64,000 nt of DNA from Deltaproteobacteria bacterium (GTDB taxonomy: Bacteria; Myxococcota; UBA727; VGSZ01), in assembly GCA_016177705.1 (NCBI GenBank), contig JACOUT010000013.1:1-64000 (forward strand), in the 5' to 3' direction. Positions 45,350 through 54,656 of this stretch are shown here, one piece after another (within the stretch, counting starts at the first letter, position 1; each line of letters opens with the position of its first letter). The position numbers and the translations under genes were made by a program. A model generated the notes under the pieces. It saw only the letters and a program-made list of their open reading frames with translations, had not been told where the DNA came from and searched no databases.

Positions 45350-47644
45350 TCACTTGCCCAGGGGCGGCGAAGCGCTGCAGCGGGCCACGCACCGGTCGAG
45401 CGACCGCTCGGCCGCGACGCGCTGGGCGCGGGTCGGCCGCTTGCGCGCCACGAGCTTTGCGGCCTCGTCGACGCACACCAGCGTCGGGCAGCGATCCTGC
45501 AGCCACTGGAGCCGCTCCGCGGCGCTCGCGCCCTTCGCCGGTGACGCCGGCAGGGCGGCGGCAACCGCCCCCGCGTCGACGACGATCGCGGCATCGGCAG
45601 CCAGGCCTGCGTCGAGCGCGACGACCGCGCCGACGCCGGCGTCAGGCGCCTGCGCCGCAACCCCGGTGACACCGGCGTCGAGGGCCGCACCACCCGCGAT
45701 GGCACCGGCATCGACGACGGCGCCGGCATCGACGACGGCAGCCGGGCCCGCGTCGACCTGAACCGCGCCGCCGAGGCCGAGCGGCGCGAGCACGCCGGAC
45801 GCGGATCGCTCCAGCTCGACGAGGAACGCCGGCCACAGCCCGCGGGGCTCGAGCGCGCTGCGCAAGGGGCCACGCAACGCGATCAGCGCGGTCACGACGA
45901 CGGTGACCGCCACCAGCGCGACGGCGGCGCGGCGACGTCGACGGGGCGCCGCCTGCCGCTCCGGGCGATGCACGATGTCGGTGGTCGGCATGCCCATGAG
46001 CACCGGCGGCTCCGGCAGGGGATCGGGTGTGGGGGCGAGCGGTGGCGCCGCGGGCGGCGGCGGCGCGGGCGCCGTCGGTGCGGGCGCCGATTCGCTGGTG
46101 GCCGGCGGCGGGGGCGGCGACGCGACGACCGCTGCCGGCTTGGGCGGGGCGTCGACTACCGCCGCGGCGACGGGTCGTGGGCCGACGGGCTGTAGCGGCG
46201 GCCTGGTCGACGGCATGTCGCGAAACGACGCGCCCGAGCCCACGCCCGGCGGCGGCGGCGGCGGGGGAGGTGGAGGTGGAGGAGGAGGAGGAGGTGGTGG
46301 TGGTGGTGGTGGCGGGGCGGTCGCCACCGGCGGCGTCGGCGGCTTCGCGCCCGGCACCGTGACCTCGGCGGGGCGCGCGCCGCCTTGCTGGTCCCTGCCA
46401 AGCGGTACCGCCGCCGGCACCGTGGCCGGGACCGCGACCGGCACGGCGGCGGGCGCTGCGGCGGGCGCTGCGGCGGTCGGCGGTGGCGCCGCGCCGGCGG
46501 CCGGCGCGGTGATGCGATCCGAGGCCTGCGCGACGATGACCGGCACGGGCGCGTGCGAGCCCGCGGCCGGCGGGTGCGAGGCGTGATCCGCTTCGACGCC
46601 GACGACGTCGAGCGTCGGCGCCACATGCACGTCGCTGAAGCTGAACAACAGGCGCTTCTGCGTGGTCATCTCGAGCGAGAAGCGCTCGGCCATCAGCTTG
46701 CGCAGCTCGGCCTTGGACGCGCGCCAGCCGCCGCCCCACGCGTAGGCGTCGAGCGCGCTCCTGAACTCCGCGCACGAGGGGAAGCGCGCGGTGCGGTCGC
46801 GCGAGAGCGCGCGATCGAGCACGGCGCGTAGCCCAGCATCGACCTGCTGGTACGAGGGCGGCCGATGATCGCCGAGCGCCGCGCGCGTCCAGATCTGCTG
46901 CTTGTTCTCGAGGCCGGCGTAGAACTCCTCGCCGGTGAGCAACTCGTAGAGCACCACCGCAGCCGCGAATTGGTCCGCGCGCGCGTCGACCGGGTCACCG
47001 GTGGCCTGCTCGGGCGCCATATACGCCACCTTGCCGACCAGCAGGGTCGGCTCGGTGCGTTGGTTCTTGATGGCCGAGAGCGCCATGCCGAAGTCGATCA
47101 GCTTGACCTCGCCCTCGAAGCTGATCATGACGTTGGTCGGCGAGATGTCGCGGTGCACGATGCCGAGCGGCGTGCCCGTCGTCGGGCTCTGCAGGCGGTG
47201 CGCGTAGTCGAGGGCGTCGAGCACCTCGCCCAGGATGTAGAACAGCATGCCGGGCGGCAGCTGCGTTCCCACTTGCTGGCAACGGCGCTGCAGCGCGTGC
47301 GCGTCGAAGCCCGGGATGTAGTCCATCGCCAGGTAGTACCGGCCCTCGACCTGACCGACGTCGAAGACCGTGCAGATGTTGGCGTGCTGCAACTGTGCCA
47401 CCACGCGCGCCTCGTCGAGGAAGCGCGCGGTTGCGTCCGCGTCCTCGGTGAACTGGCGGCGCAGCGTCTTGATCACGCAGTAGCGCTCGAAGCCGGCGCC
47501 GCCCGCGTACTTGGCGATGAAGATGGCCCCCATGCCGCCCTGCGCCAGCGCGTGCAGCAGCACGTAGCGGCCCCACGGCCGGGGCAGCGTCGCCTGCTGG
47601 AAGGCGCCGCTCACATCCCCGTACCTTGGATCCTCGTTGGCCAT
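45350..47644 (-). CDS. Transmembrane Ser/Thr protein kinase with 23-residue polyproline tract
   Basis: This encodes about 764 residues. The kinase domain spans about 25-305: glycine loop AQGGMGAIFIA, Lys59, HRDISPTN (164-171), DFG 184-186 and MAPEQ. The HRDISPTN form is common in myxobacterial kinases. A very Pro/Ala-rich linker (about 355-555) contains 23 consecutive prolines (444-466). A cluster of five arginines precedes a transmembrane helix (about 572-590). The outer part has repeated D-A-G tripeptides (about 628-692) and ends with a Cys-containing segment (RCPTLVCVDEAAKLV). No ligand domain was recognised. It lies 55 bases downstream of the Hsp70-like gene. Confidence 0.9.
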   Translation of the reverse strand: MANEDPRYGDVSGAFQQATLPRPWGRYVLLHALAQGGMGAIFIAKYAGGAGFERYCVIKTLRRQFTEDADATARFLDEARVVAQLQHANICTVFDVGQVEGRYYLAMDYIPGFDAHALQRRCQQVGTQLPPGMLFYILGEVLDALDYAHRLQSPTTGTPLGIVHRDISPTNVMISFEGEVKLIDFGMALSAIKNQRTEPTLLVGKVAYMAPEQATGDPVDARADQFAAAVVLYELLTGEEFYAGLENKQQIWTRAALGDHRPPSYQQVDAGLRAVLDRALSRDRTARFPSCAEFRSALDAYAWGGGWRASKAELRKLMAERFSLEMTTQKRLLFSFSDVHVAPTLDVVGVEADHASHPPAAGSHAPVPVIVAQASDRITAPAAGAAPPPTAAAPAAAPAAVPVAVPATVPAAVPLGRDQQGGARPAEVTVPGAKPPTPPVATAPPPPPPPPPPPPPPPPPPPPPPPGVGSGASFRDMPSTRPPLQPVGPRPVAAAVVDAPPKPAAVVASPPPPPATSESAPAPTAPAPPPPAAPPLAPTPDPLPEPPVLMGMPTTDIVHRPERQAAPRRRRRAAVALVAVTVVVTALIALRGPLRSALEPRGLWPAFLVELERSASGVLAPLGLGGAVQVDAGPAAVVDAGAVVDAGAIAGGAALDAGVTGVAAQAPDAGVGAVVALDAGLAADAAIVVDAGAVAAALPASPAKGASAAERLQWLQDRCPTLVCVDEAAKLVARKRPTRAQRVAAERSLDRCVARCSASPPLGK
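46247..46315 (-). repeat. Polyproline-coding tract (23 codons)
   Basis: Twenty-three in-frame proline codons, mixed CCG, CCA, CCT-free and CCC forms with many CCA, lie in the linker of the kinase at 45350-47644. Translation of such a run is expected to need EF-P. The use of several codons argues against very recent slippage over the whole tract. Confidence 0.85.
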
Positions 47645-47699
47645 CCCAGCGCATCCTACGGCGGACGGCGCCCGACACGCTCAATTGTGGCCGGTCTTC

Positions 47700-49502
47700 T
47701 CAGGTGGCTGCCGCGCCGAGCAGCCGCGCCAGGCGATCGGCGGCGCTCGGGTCGGTGAAGCCGGCGAGGAACGTGGTCGGCTCCCTGCCCTCGCGCGCGA
47801 CCGCGCTGACCTGCACCACTTCACGGCCGTGGCGGAAGGTCAGCTCGAGCTTGGCGCCCGGCAGCGGCCGCTCCTCGGGTGAGGCCACGATGCTGGCGAA
47901 GCGCTGGCCGATGCGCAGCGTGCGCAACGCCACCGGCGTGCCCGAGGGCAGCACGCGCACCAAGACCGACAGCGCAGCCAGCGTGCCCTCGTCGAGCAGC
48001 GGCACCGGCTCCGCCTGACCCGGCAGCGCGACGCCCGCCGGGCCGCCGTCGTCGAGCGCCAGCTCCACGCGCGCGCCGTCGGCCGCAGCGACGTCGAGCG
48101 CCAGCTTGAACGACGCCGACAAGGCCGCGTGCAGCGTGTAGGGCCCGCCGTGCTCCTGGCGCCACGCCGGCGGCGGCGCCAGGCGCGCCAGGATGTCGCG
48201 ATCGACGGCGGCGGCGTCCACGGCCTCGTAGACCACGCCGGCAGGGTTATCGCCGAGCGCGGCCGTCCCCTCCGCCGGCACGGCGGCGCCGCGCGCCAGC
48301 ACCTCGATGGGTGGCCGGCCGGGGACGGCGGCGTAGAGCGGCACGCTGACGGCGTCGAACAGCATGTGCTCGCCCGCGCCGAGCACGGCGGCGCCGACCG
48401 CCACACAGGTGGTCGGGTCGACGACGTCGTTGGGCTTCTTGCCGAGCGCGTCCTCGATGCGGCGCCGCAGGTACGGCATGCGCGTCTGGCCGCCGACCAG
48501 CACCAGCTCGTCGACGCTCGACATGCTGACGGCGGCGGCGGCCATGGTCTCCTGCACGATGCCGATGGTGCGCTCGAACAGCGGCCCCGCCCAGGTCTCG
48601 AGGTCGTGGCGCGTCATGGGGCGGTCGAGGTGCATGAAGCCCCGCTTGTCGTCGACGAAGGGGAACTGCACGCGCGCGACGTCCTTTTCGGAGAGCTCGA
48701 TCTTGGCGCGCTCGACGGCGGCGCCGAGCGCCTGCAGCGCCTGCGCGTTGGTGTTCAGGTCGACGCCGGTGTCTTCGCGGTAGGCGGCGATGATCTCCTC
48801 GGCGATACGCGCGTCGATGTCGAAACCGCCCAAGAACGCGTCGCCACCGGTGGCGAGCACGTGCACCACGCCCTCCTCGACGCGCAGCACCGTGGTGTCG
48901 AAGGTGCCACCGCCGAGGTCGTAGACCACCAAGGTGCGCGCCTGCGCGGGCTCGGGCAGCGTCATCGCCGCCGCCGTCGGCTCGAGGATGAGCGCGCGCA
49001 CCTCGAGGCCGCAGCGCTCGACCACGCGGCGCAGCGCCTGGCGCTGGCGCAAGGTGAAATGCGCGGGGCAGGCCACCACGCACGCCTCGAAGAGCCGGCC
49101 GAGGCCGGCGTTGGCGTGGTCGATCATCTCGGAGAGCAGCCGCCCGGCGACGCGCTCGAGCGACACCACCTCACCGCGCAGCTCCACGGCGGTCGAGCCG
49201 TCCGGGGCCTCCACCATGGGGAACAAGAAGCGCTGGCGGTTGCGCTGCACGAAGTCGGAGCGGAAACGCCGCCCGAGGAAGCGCTTGAGCCCGACCACCG
49301 TCCGCTTGGGATCGACGCTGGACAGGCGTTGGGCCGCGTCGCCGAGCACGGTGGAGCCGCGCTTGCCCTGGTAGGAGACCACCGATGGCAACGCGTGCGC
49401 GCCCTCGCCCACCGCCACCAGATGCACCTGCCGCTCGCCGTCAATCCAGGCCGCGACCGTCTTGCTGGTGCCGAAGTCCAGGCCGAGGGTGGGCGTGTCC
49501 AT
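47700..49502 (-). CDS. Hsp70/DnaK-like protein with divergent C-terminus
   Basis: This encodes 600 residues. The nucleotide-binding domain is complete: phosphate-1 LGLDFGTSKTVAAW (6-19), phosphate-2 VYDLGGGTFDTTVL (193-206) and adenosine motif LVGGQTRMPYLRRRIE (335-350). The linker and beta-sandwich-like region follow, but the C-terminal part is short and diverges from DnaK; there is no EEVD-like end and no dnaJ or grpE next to it. It is thus an Hsp70-like ATPase of special role rather than the housekeeping chaperone. It diverges by 25 bases from a soluble Ser/Thr kinase gene and heads a run of signalling genes; interaction with kinases is inferred only from position. Confidence 0.87.
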   Translation of the reverse strand: MDTPTLGLDFGTSKTVAAWIDGERQVHLVAVGEGAHALPSVVSYQGKRGSTVLGDAAQRLSSVDPKRTVVGLKRFLGRRFRSDFVQRNRQRFLFPMVEAPDGSTAVELRGEVVSLERVAGRLLSEMIDHANAGLGRLFEACVVACPAHFTLRQRQALRRVVERCGLEVRALILEPTAAAMTLPEPAQARTLVVYDLGGGTFDTTVLRVEEGVVHVLATGGDAFLGGFDIDARIAEEIIAAYREDTGVDLNTNAQALQALGAAVERAKIELSEKDVARVQFPFVDDKRGFMHLDRPMTRHDLETWAGPLFERTIGIVQETMAAAAVSMSSVDELVLVGGQTRMPYLRRRIEDALGKKPNDVVDPTTCVAVGAAVLGAGEHMLFDAVSVPLYAAVPGRPPIEVLARGAAVPAEGTAALGDNPAGVVYEAVDAAAVDRDILARLAPPPAWRQEHGGPYTLHAALSASFKLALDVAAADGARVELALDDGGPAGVALPGQAEPVPLLDEGTLAALSVLVRVLPSGTPVALRTLRIGQRFASIVASPEERPLPGAKLELTFRHGREVVQVSAVAREGREPTTFLAGFTDPSAADRLARLLGAAAT

Positions 49503-49527
49503 GCGTGAACTATGGCATGTTCCCGGC

Positions 49528-50433
49528 ATGGCTCGCGCCAATCGGCCGACCACCGGGGGGTTGTCCAAGAAGGGGGGAGCGCCGGCGCCGGCGCCCGGCG
49601 ACGTCGTCGGCGACTACCGCGTGCTCGAGCGCGTGGCGTCGGGCGCCATGGGGCGCATCTACAAGGTGGAGCACGTCACCACGCGCGCCGTCTTCGCGAT
49701 GAAGACGCTGCGCGGCAGCTACGCCTTCGACCCGGACGCCGTCAGCCGCTTCTTCCTCGAGGCCGACGCCATCGCGCGCCTGACGCACCCGCACGTCGTC
49801 GCCATCGTCGACCTGGTCGACGCTCCGCCTTGGCCGCCGAGCTTCGTCATGGAGCTGCTCGAGGGCGAGACGCTGGCGGACGCGCTCGATCGCGAGCAGG
49901 TGTTCTCGGTCGAGCGTGCCGTTGCGGTCGCAGGGGATGTCGCGAGCGCGCTGTGCGCCGCGCACGAGCGCGCGCTCGTGCACCGTGACCTCAAGCCCGA
50001 GAACGTCTTCCTGGCGATTGACCGGCAAGGGCGCGTCACCGTCAAGGTGCTCGACTTTGGCGTCGCCAAGCTGCTCGACGGCACGCTCGAGCGCAAGCAC
50101 CGCACGGCGGTCGGCCGCCAGATCGGCACTCCCGGCTACATGGCGCCGGAGCAGCTCATGGGCAGCGCGGCCGTCGACCACCGCGCTGACGTCTACGGGC
50201 TCGGCATCCTCTTGTTCGAGATGCTGACCGGCCGCCTGCCGTACCAGGGCTCGGTGGCCGAGACGCTGATGGCGATCGCGCGCAAGGAGCCACCCTCGCC
50301 GAGCAGCGCACGACCGGCGGCCGCGGGCCCGCTGCCGCCATGGCTCGACGCGCTCGTGCTCGCCTGCCTCAAGAAGCAGGCCGCCGAGCGACCGCAGACG
50401 ATGGCCGAGGTGCTGACCGCGCTCCGCGGTTGA
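49528..50433 (+). CDS. Soluble Ser/Thr protein kinase
   Basis: This encodes 301 residues, essentially a single Hanks-type kinase domain after a basic N-terminus: RVASGAMGRIYKVE, Lys59, HRDLKPEN (152-159), DFG 176-178, GTPGYMAPEQ and a normal C-lobe. There is no transmembrane or sensory domain, so regulation must come from partners. The ATG at 49528 was used; the frame upstream lies antisense to the Hsp70-like gene. Only 25 bases separate the two divergent starts, so their promoters must overlap each other's coding region or be shared. Confidence 0.92.
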   Translation: MARANRPTTGGLSKKGGAPAPAPGDVVGDYRVLERVASGAMGRIYKVEHVTTRAVFAMKTLRGSYAFDPDAVSRFFLEADAIARLTHPHVVAIVDLVDAPPWPPSFVMELLEGETLADALDREQVFSVERAVAVAGDVASALCAAHERALVHRDLKPENVFLAIDRQGRVTVKVLDFGVAKLLDGTLERKHRTAVGRQIGTPGYMAPEQLMGSAAVDHRADVYGLGILLFEMLTGRLPYQGSVAETLMAIARKEPPSPSSARPAAAGPLPPWLDALVLACLKKQAAERPQTMAEVLTALRG

Positions 50434-50459
50434 CACCCCGCGCCAGCGCCCCGTAAACC
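50430..50459 (+). promoter_or_regulatory. Candidate promoter of the acyl-CoA ligase gene
   Basis: A perfect TTGACA (50430-50435), overlapping the kinase stop codon, is followed after 18 bases by TAAACC (50454-50459). Transcription would begin near 50466, just before the strong Shine-Dalgarno GGAGGG at 50471-50476. Confidence 0.4.
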
Positions 50460-50470
50460 CTCGTCGTCAC

Positions 50471-50476
50471 GGAGGG
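50471..50476 (+). promoter_or_regulatory. Ribosome binding site of the acyl-CoA ligase gene
   Basis: GGAGGG lies three bases before the ATG at 50480. It is among the strongest Shine-Dalgarno matches in the window and fixes this start codon. Confidence 0.75.
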
Positions 50477-50479
50477 TCC

Positions 50480-52282
50480 ATGGCGAAGTCGATGTACCAG
50501 CTCTTCACGGGCACCGTGCATGCGCGCAAAGACAAGGTCGCGGCGCAGATCAAGGTGAACGGCGCCTGGCGCGACATCACCTGGGGCGAGATGGACAAGG
50601 TCGGCACCGCGGTGGCCGCGGGCCTGGTGCAGCTCGGCGTGGCGCCCAAGGAGATGGTCTCGATCATGTCCAACACCCGCATCGAGTGGGTGCAAGCGGA
50701 CGTCGGCGTCCTTGGTGCGGGCGCCACCACGGTGCCCATCTACCAATCGAGCATCGCGGACGACGTGCAGTACATCCTGAACGACTCGGGCGCGGTTGCG
50801 GTCTTCGTCGAAGACGACGCCCAGCTCAAGAAGATGCGCGACATTCGGTCGCTGGTGCCGAAGGTGCGGAAGGTGATCGCCTTCACCGGCACGCCGAAGG
50901 GCGACTGGGAGACGAGCTGGGAGCAGTTCTTGAAGGATGGCGAGGCGTTCCTCAAGGACAACGCCGCCACCGTCGCCTCTCGCGCGGCGGGCCTCGGCCC
51001 GGACGACGTGCTGACGCTCATCTACACGTCGGGGACCACGGGCCGCCCCAAGGGCGCCATCATCACGCACGACAACATGCTCTACGAGAGCGAAGCCGCC
51101 ATGAAGGTCGGCATCGCGGCCGCCGAGCACGTGCAGTACCTGTTCCTGCCGATGGCCCATGTGTTCGCCAAGGTGCTCGAGGCGTGCTGGTTTCGCACCG
51201 GCCACGTCATGTCGTTCTGGGAGGGCGACATGAAGAAGATCGTCGACAACCTGGGCGAGGTGCGGCCCACCAACATGTGCGCCGTGCCGCGCATCTTCGA
51301 GAAGGTCTACGCCAAGGTGATGTCCGACGTCGCCGCCACCCCCGGCCTGGCCGGCAGGATCGCCTCGTGGGGCGTGGCGCAAGGCGCGGCCGCGGCCAAG
51401 GCGGAGCAGCAGGGCCAACAGCCTCGCGGCATGGGCTGGACGCTGGCGCAGAAGCTGGTGTGGAAGAAGCTGCACACCAAGCTGACCGCGCGCTTTGGTG
51501 GCCGCATGCAGTTCTTCGTCTCGGGCGGCGCGCCGCTCTCCCGGGACATCGCCTTCTTCTTCAAGCATGCCGGCTTCAAGATCTGCGAGGGCTATGGCCT
51601 GACCGAGACCAGCGCCGCCACCTGCGTCAACCTGCCCGACAAGATCAAGATCGGCACGGTCGGGCGGCCGCTGCCGGGCACCGAGCTGAAGATCGCCGCC
51701 GACGGCGAGGTGTTGATCCGCGGCCGCGGCGTGATGAAGGGCTATTGGAACAAGCCCGAGGCCACCAAGGAAGCGCTCGAGCCCGACGGCTGGTTCCACA
51801 CGGGTGACATCGGCGAGATCGACAGCGAGGGCTTCCTCAAGATCACCGATCGCAAGAAGGACATCATCGTCACCGCCGGCGGCAAGAACGTGGCGCCACA
51901 GAACCTCGAGAACATCATCAAGGCGAAGAGCCCGCTCATCTCGCAGGCGGTGGTGCACGGCGACAAGCGCAAGTTCCTCTCGGTGCTCATCACCGTCGAC
52001 GAGGAGACCGTCACCAAGTGGGCAAAGGACAAGGGCCTTCCCGGCGCCTACTCGGCGATCACGCAGTCGAAGGAGCTCGAGAGCGAGATCGGCAACGTGC
52101 TCAAGAACGTCAACGCCGGGCTCGCGAGCTACGAGAGCCTCAAGAAGTACAAGGTGCTCGACCACGACTTCGTGGTCGGCGACCAGTTGACGCCGAGCCT
52201 CAAGGTCAAGCGCAAGGTCTGCAACGAACGCTACAAGGACATCTTCGACGGCTTCTATGTCGGCGACGCCAGCGCCGACTGA
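50480..52282 (+). CDS. Long-chain fatty acid-CoA ligase (AMP-forming)
   Basis: This encodes 600 residues of the acyl-adenylating enzyme family. The P-loop YTSGTTGRPKG is at 182-192, followed by FLPMAHVFAKVLE, the FadD15-like central region, GYGLTETSAATCVN (adenine/acyl site), GWFHTGDIGEID and the hinge-lysine region ITDRKKDIIVTAGGKNVAPQ. It activates long-chain fatty acids to acyl-CoA with ATP for beta-oxidation or lipid synthesis; chain length is not predictable. It should be cytoplasmic or peripherally membrane-bound. A dedicated promoter and strong Shine-Dalgarno site are visible upstream. The length fits the FadD15-like group (about 600). Confidence 0.92.
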   Translation: MAKSMYQLFTGTVHARKDKVAAQIKVNGAWRDITWGEMDKVGTAVAAGLVQLGVAPKEMVSIMSNTRIEWVQADVGVLGAGATTVPIYQSSIADDVQYILNDSGAVAVFVEDDAQLKKMRDIRSLVPKVRKVIAFTGTPKGDWETSWEQFLKDGEAFLKDNAATVASRAAGLGPDDVLTLIYTSGTTGRPKGAIITHDNMLYESEAAMKVGIAAAEHVQYLFLPMAHVFAKVLEACWFRTGHVMSFWEGDMKKIVDNLGEVRPTNMCAVPRIFEKVYAKVMSDVAATPGLAGRIASWGVAQGAAAAKAEQQGQQPRGMGWTLAQKLVWKKLHTKLTARFGGRMQFFVSGGAPLSRDIAFFFKHAGFKICEGYGLTETSAATCVNLPDKIKIGTVGRPLPGTELKIAADGEVLIRGRGVMKGYWNKPEATKEALEPDGWFHTGDIGEIDSEGFLKITDRKKDIIVTAGGKNVAPQNLENIIKAKSPLISQAVVHGDKRKFLSVLITVDEETVTKWAKDKGLPGAYSAITQSKELESEIGNVLKNVNAGLASYESLKKYKVLDHDFVVGDQLTPSLKVKRKVCNERYKDIFDGFYVGDASAD

Positions 52283-52371
52283 CAGCGCCGACTGACAGCG
52301 CCGGCGGACCGCGCCGGCGCAGCCCCGGTGAATCTGCCCGCGCCCACCGACGTTCGATCTCCGAGGTCCCG

Positions 52372-53679
52372 ATGAAAGCCGCACTCGCCTCCACCCTCGC
52401 CCTGCTGCTCGCCGCCGGCGTCGCGCTCGCCGATGACAAGTCGCGGCGCACCACCGACGAGGCGCTCAAGCAGAAGAAGCTCACCCGCCAGAAGCTGATG
52501 GAGCCCGACCTCGACGGCGACGGCAAGAAGGAGGTCGTGGCGGTGTGCAGCGGCGACCAGGGCATCGTGCTGGCGCTCATCGGCGAGGACGCGGGTGGCG
52601 CGGTAGTCAGCCAGGTGAGCGCGCCGGCGGGCGGCAAGGAGATCGCCAAGGTCGAGGTGAAGGAGCTGATCCCACCCAAGGGCTCGAGCCAGCTCGTGCT
52701 CGAGGTCTACGACGACACGCCCGACGAGAAGGTCAAGCGCGTGCGCGTCTACGGGCCGGACGGCGCCGGCGCTGCCGTCAGGCTCAAGGAGATCTTCTCC
52801 TCGAAGATCGAGCGCAGCAAGGCGAAGGACGACCGCGCCGAGTGGGAGCGCGATGATTCGATCATCCGCTACCAGGAGCCGCGACCCGGCTGGTACTTCG
52901 AGGACGTGGAGGAGGATGGCATCGTCGAGGTGTTGGTGCGACGTCAGCCCCAGATCATCACCATCGCGCGCCGCGGCGGCGATCCGGTCAGGATCGTGAC
53001 CGGGGTGCGGGAGCGACGTTGGAGCTGGGACGTCGACAAAGCCAAATACACCGAGGGCGCCGACGCGCTGCACGACTTCTTGCCCGCCATCGAGGTCGCC
53101 AAGGTCGAGGCCTCGAGCGTGTGGATTGACCCTGCTGAGGAGAAGGAGCGCAAGGCGCGCGCGCTCTCCGACGCACTCATGCAGGCGACCAACGCCGGCA
53201 AGAACGCGGACGACCTGAAGGACGACGTCGCCATCGACACCTCCGACCTGGTCAAGCTCGGCGCCGACGGCAACCTGGCGACCGCCTGGATCGAGGGCGA
53301 CGCCAAAGGCGACGGCAAGGGCGAGTGGATCGAGCTGACGCTGGCCGAGGAGTCGAGCGTGCACATGGTGCGCGTCGTGTCGGGCTGCGTGGAGAGCAAG
53401 CAAGTGATGAAGGCCCACAACGTGCCCGAGAGCTTCACCATCAAGCTCGACGCCGGCGGGGACGCCCACGTCGATCGTCGCTCCGCCGGCAAATTCGAAG
53501 CGCCGGTGGTGGCGTTCACCGACGATCTGGTCAAGCTGACCGACCGACCGTGGGCCCGCACCACGCTGGTGTTCTTCGACGGCAAGAGCGACGCCACCAA
53601 GGTCCGTGTCACGCTCGACAAGGCCATCAAGCAGGGCAAGGGCAACAAGACCTGCATCTCGGAGATCTCGGTACACTGA
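52372..53679 (+). CDS. Exported protein with NADase-type glycan-binding-like C-terminal domain
   Basis: This encodes 435 residues. A signal peptide (1-20, ending in ALA) is followed by an FG-GAP-like DLDGDGKKEVVAVCSGD segment and a beta-rich middle. The C-terminal domain (about 285-432) has LGADGNLATAWIEGDAKGDG and GEWIELTLAEESSVHMVRVV, and later TKVRVTLDKAIKQGKGNKTC. This DG-xxxTAWxEGxxGxGxGE pattern is the discoidin-like NADase-type glycan-binding group. It probably acts in the periplasm or at the surface. GAGG lies six bases before the ATG. It sits 89 bases after the acyl-CoA ligase gene and 35 bases before the ATPase pair on the same strand. Confidence 0.78.
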   Translation: MKAALASTLALLLAAGVALADDKSRRTTDEALKQKKLTRQKLMEPDLDGDGKKEVVAVCSGDQGIVLALIGEDAGGAVVSQVSAPAGGKEIAKVEVKELIPPKGSSQLVLEVYDDTPDEKVKRVRVYGPDGAGAAVRLKEIFSSKIERSKAKDDRAEWERDDSIIRYQEPRPGWYFEDVEEDGIVEVLVRRQPQIITIARRGGDPVRIVTGVRERRWSWDVDKAKYTEGADALHDFLPAIEVAKVEASSVWIDPAEEKERKARALSDALMQATNAGKNADDLKDDVAIDTSDLVKLGADGNLATAWIEGDAKGDGKGEWIELTLAEESSVHMVRVVSGCVESKQVMKAHNVPESFTIKLDAGGDAHVDRRSAGKFEAPVVAFTDDLVKLTDRPWARTTLVFFDGKSDATKVRVTLDKAIKQGKGNKTCISEISVH

Positions 53680-53714
53680 CCGGCCCGCCGGCCACCGACG
53701 ACGAGAAGGCTGCC

Positions 53715-54656
53715 TTGAGATCAGAACGGACCGCCCGCGCTCAGCTCGACGAGATCCTCGTCTCGCGCCAGATCGTCATGGTCACGGGCAAGGGTGGCGT
53801 GGGCAAGAGCATCGTCTCGGCGGCGCTCGCCCTGCGCGCGCGCGAGCTCGGCCTGCGTCCCTTGTTGTTCGAGCTGGACGCGCCGCCGCGCACCAGCCTG
53901 CTGCCCGACGGCAAGCCCGCCGGCGATGACGTCGAGGAGCTGGCCCCGGGCATCCTCGGCATCAACCAGCGCTCCGAAGACGCCATCCGCGACTACGCCA
54001 TCTCCACCCTGCCCTCGCGCACGGTGGCGGAGCTGTTGTTCGAGAACCGCGTCTCCAAGCTGTTCCTGCGCGCCTCGCCGTCGGTGAGCGAGATGGCGTT
54101 GGTCGGTCGCGTCGCCATCCTGGCCGAGAAGCACGGCGCCGACGGACCGGTCATCGTCGATCTGCATGCCACGGGCCACGCGCTCTCGCTGGTGCAAGCG
54201 CCCGCCGGCATCATGAAGGTGCTGCGCGGCGGCGTGCTGCACGAGCGCGCCCGCCGCATCGAGGAGATCCTGAGCGACCCGCAGCGCACCGCCTTCATCA
54301 CGGTAGCGCTGCCCGAGGAGCTGCCGGTCACCGAGCTGCTCGAGCTGCGCGCGCGCCTGCGCGAGCTGCGAGCGCCGCTCGGGCCGGTGGTGCTGAACGG
54401 GGTCATCGACGACCCGGCGCCGTTGGTGGCCGACGAGGTGGTGGCGCACCTCGAGACGGGCGCGCTCAAGCACGCTGCCCACGACCTGCGCGCGCTGCGC
54501 ACCTGGGCGCGCCGCGCGGCGCGCGAGTCTGAGCGCCTCAAGGCCGCGCTTGCGCAGGAGGGCACCGAGCTGTTGACGCTGCCTTTCATTCACGACGAGC
54601 TGAAGCCGGGCGCGCTCGCCGGCCTGTTGGCGGCGCGCCTGGGAGGTGCCTCGTGA
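53715..54656 (+). CDS. ArsA/Get3-like ATPase, subunit with intact deviant Walker A
   Basis: This encodes 313 residues from a TTG at 53715, supported by GAAGG six bases upstream. The P-loop GKGGVGKS (25-32) has the signature lysine of SIMIBI-class dimeric ATPases. It is followed by ELDAPPRTSLL (switch-like) and IVDLHATGHALSLVQAP, which is typical of this branch. Unlike arsenical pumps it lacks the metal-binding cysteines. It overlaps a second ATPase gene by GTGA. The pair resembles actinobacterial Rv3679/Rv3680 (BagA/BagB), proposed to handle tail-anchored or other client proteins; in myxobacteria such genes have been linked to gliding motility (AgmE annotation). The function here is inferred. 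Confidence 0.82.
   Translation: MRSERTARAQLDEILVSRQIVMVTGKGGVGKSIVSAALALRARELGLRPLLFELDAPPRTSLLPDGKPAGDDVEELAPGILGINQRSEDAIRDYAISTLPSRTVAELLFENRVSKLFLRASPSVSEMALVGRVAILAEKHGADGPVIVDLHATGHALSLVQAPAGIMKVLRGGVLHERARRIEEILSDPQRTAFITVALPEELPVTELLELRARLRELRAPLGPVVLNGVIDDPAPLVADEVVAHLETGALKHAAHDLRALRTWARRAARESERLKAALAQEGTELLTLPFIHDELKPGALAGLLAARLGGAS

Noticed and set aside
50369..52384. 671-residue minus-strand frame opposite the acyl-CoA ligase
   Set aside because: Antisense shadow of a gene with all family motifs, a promoter and a strong ribosome binding site.
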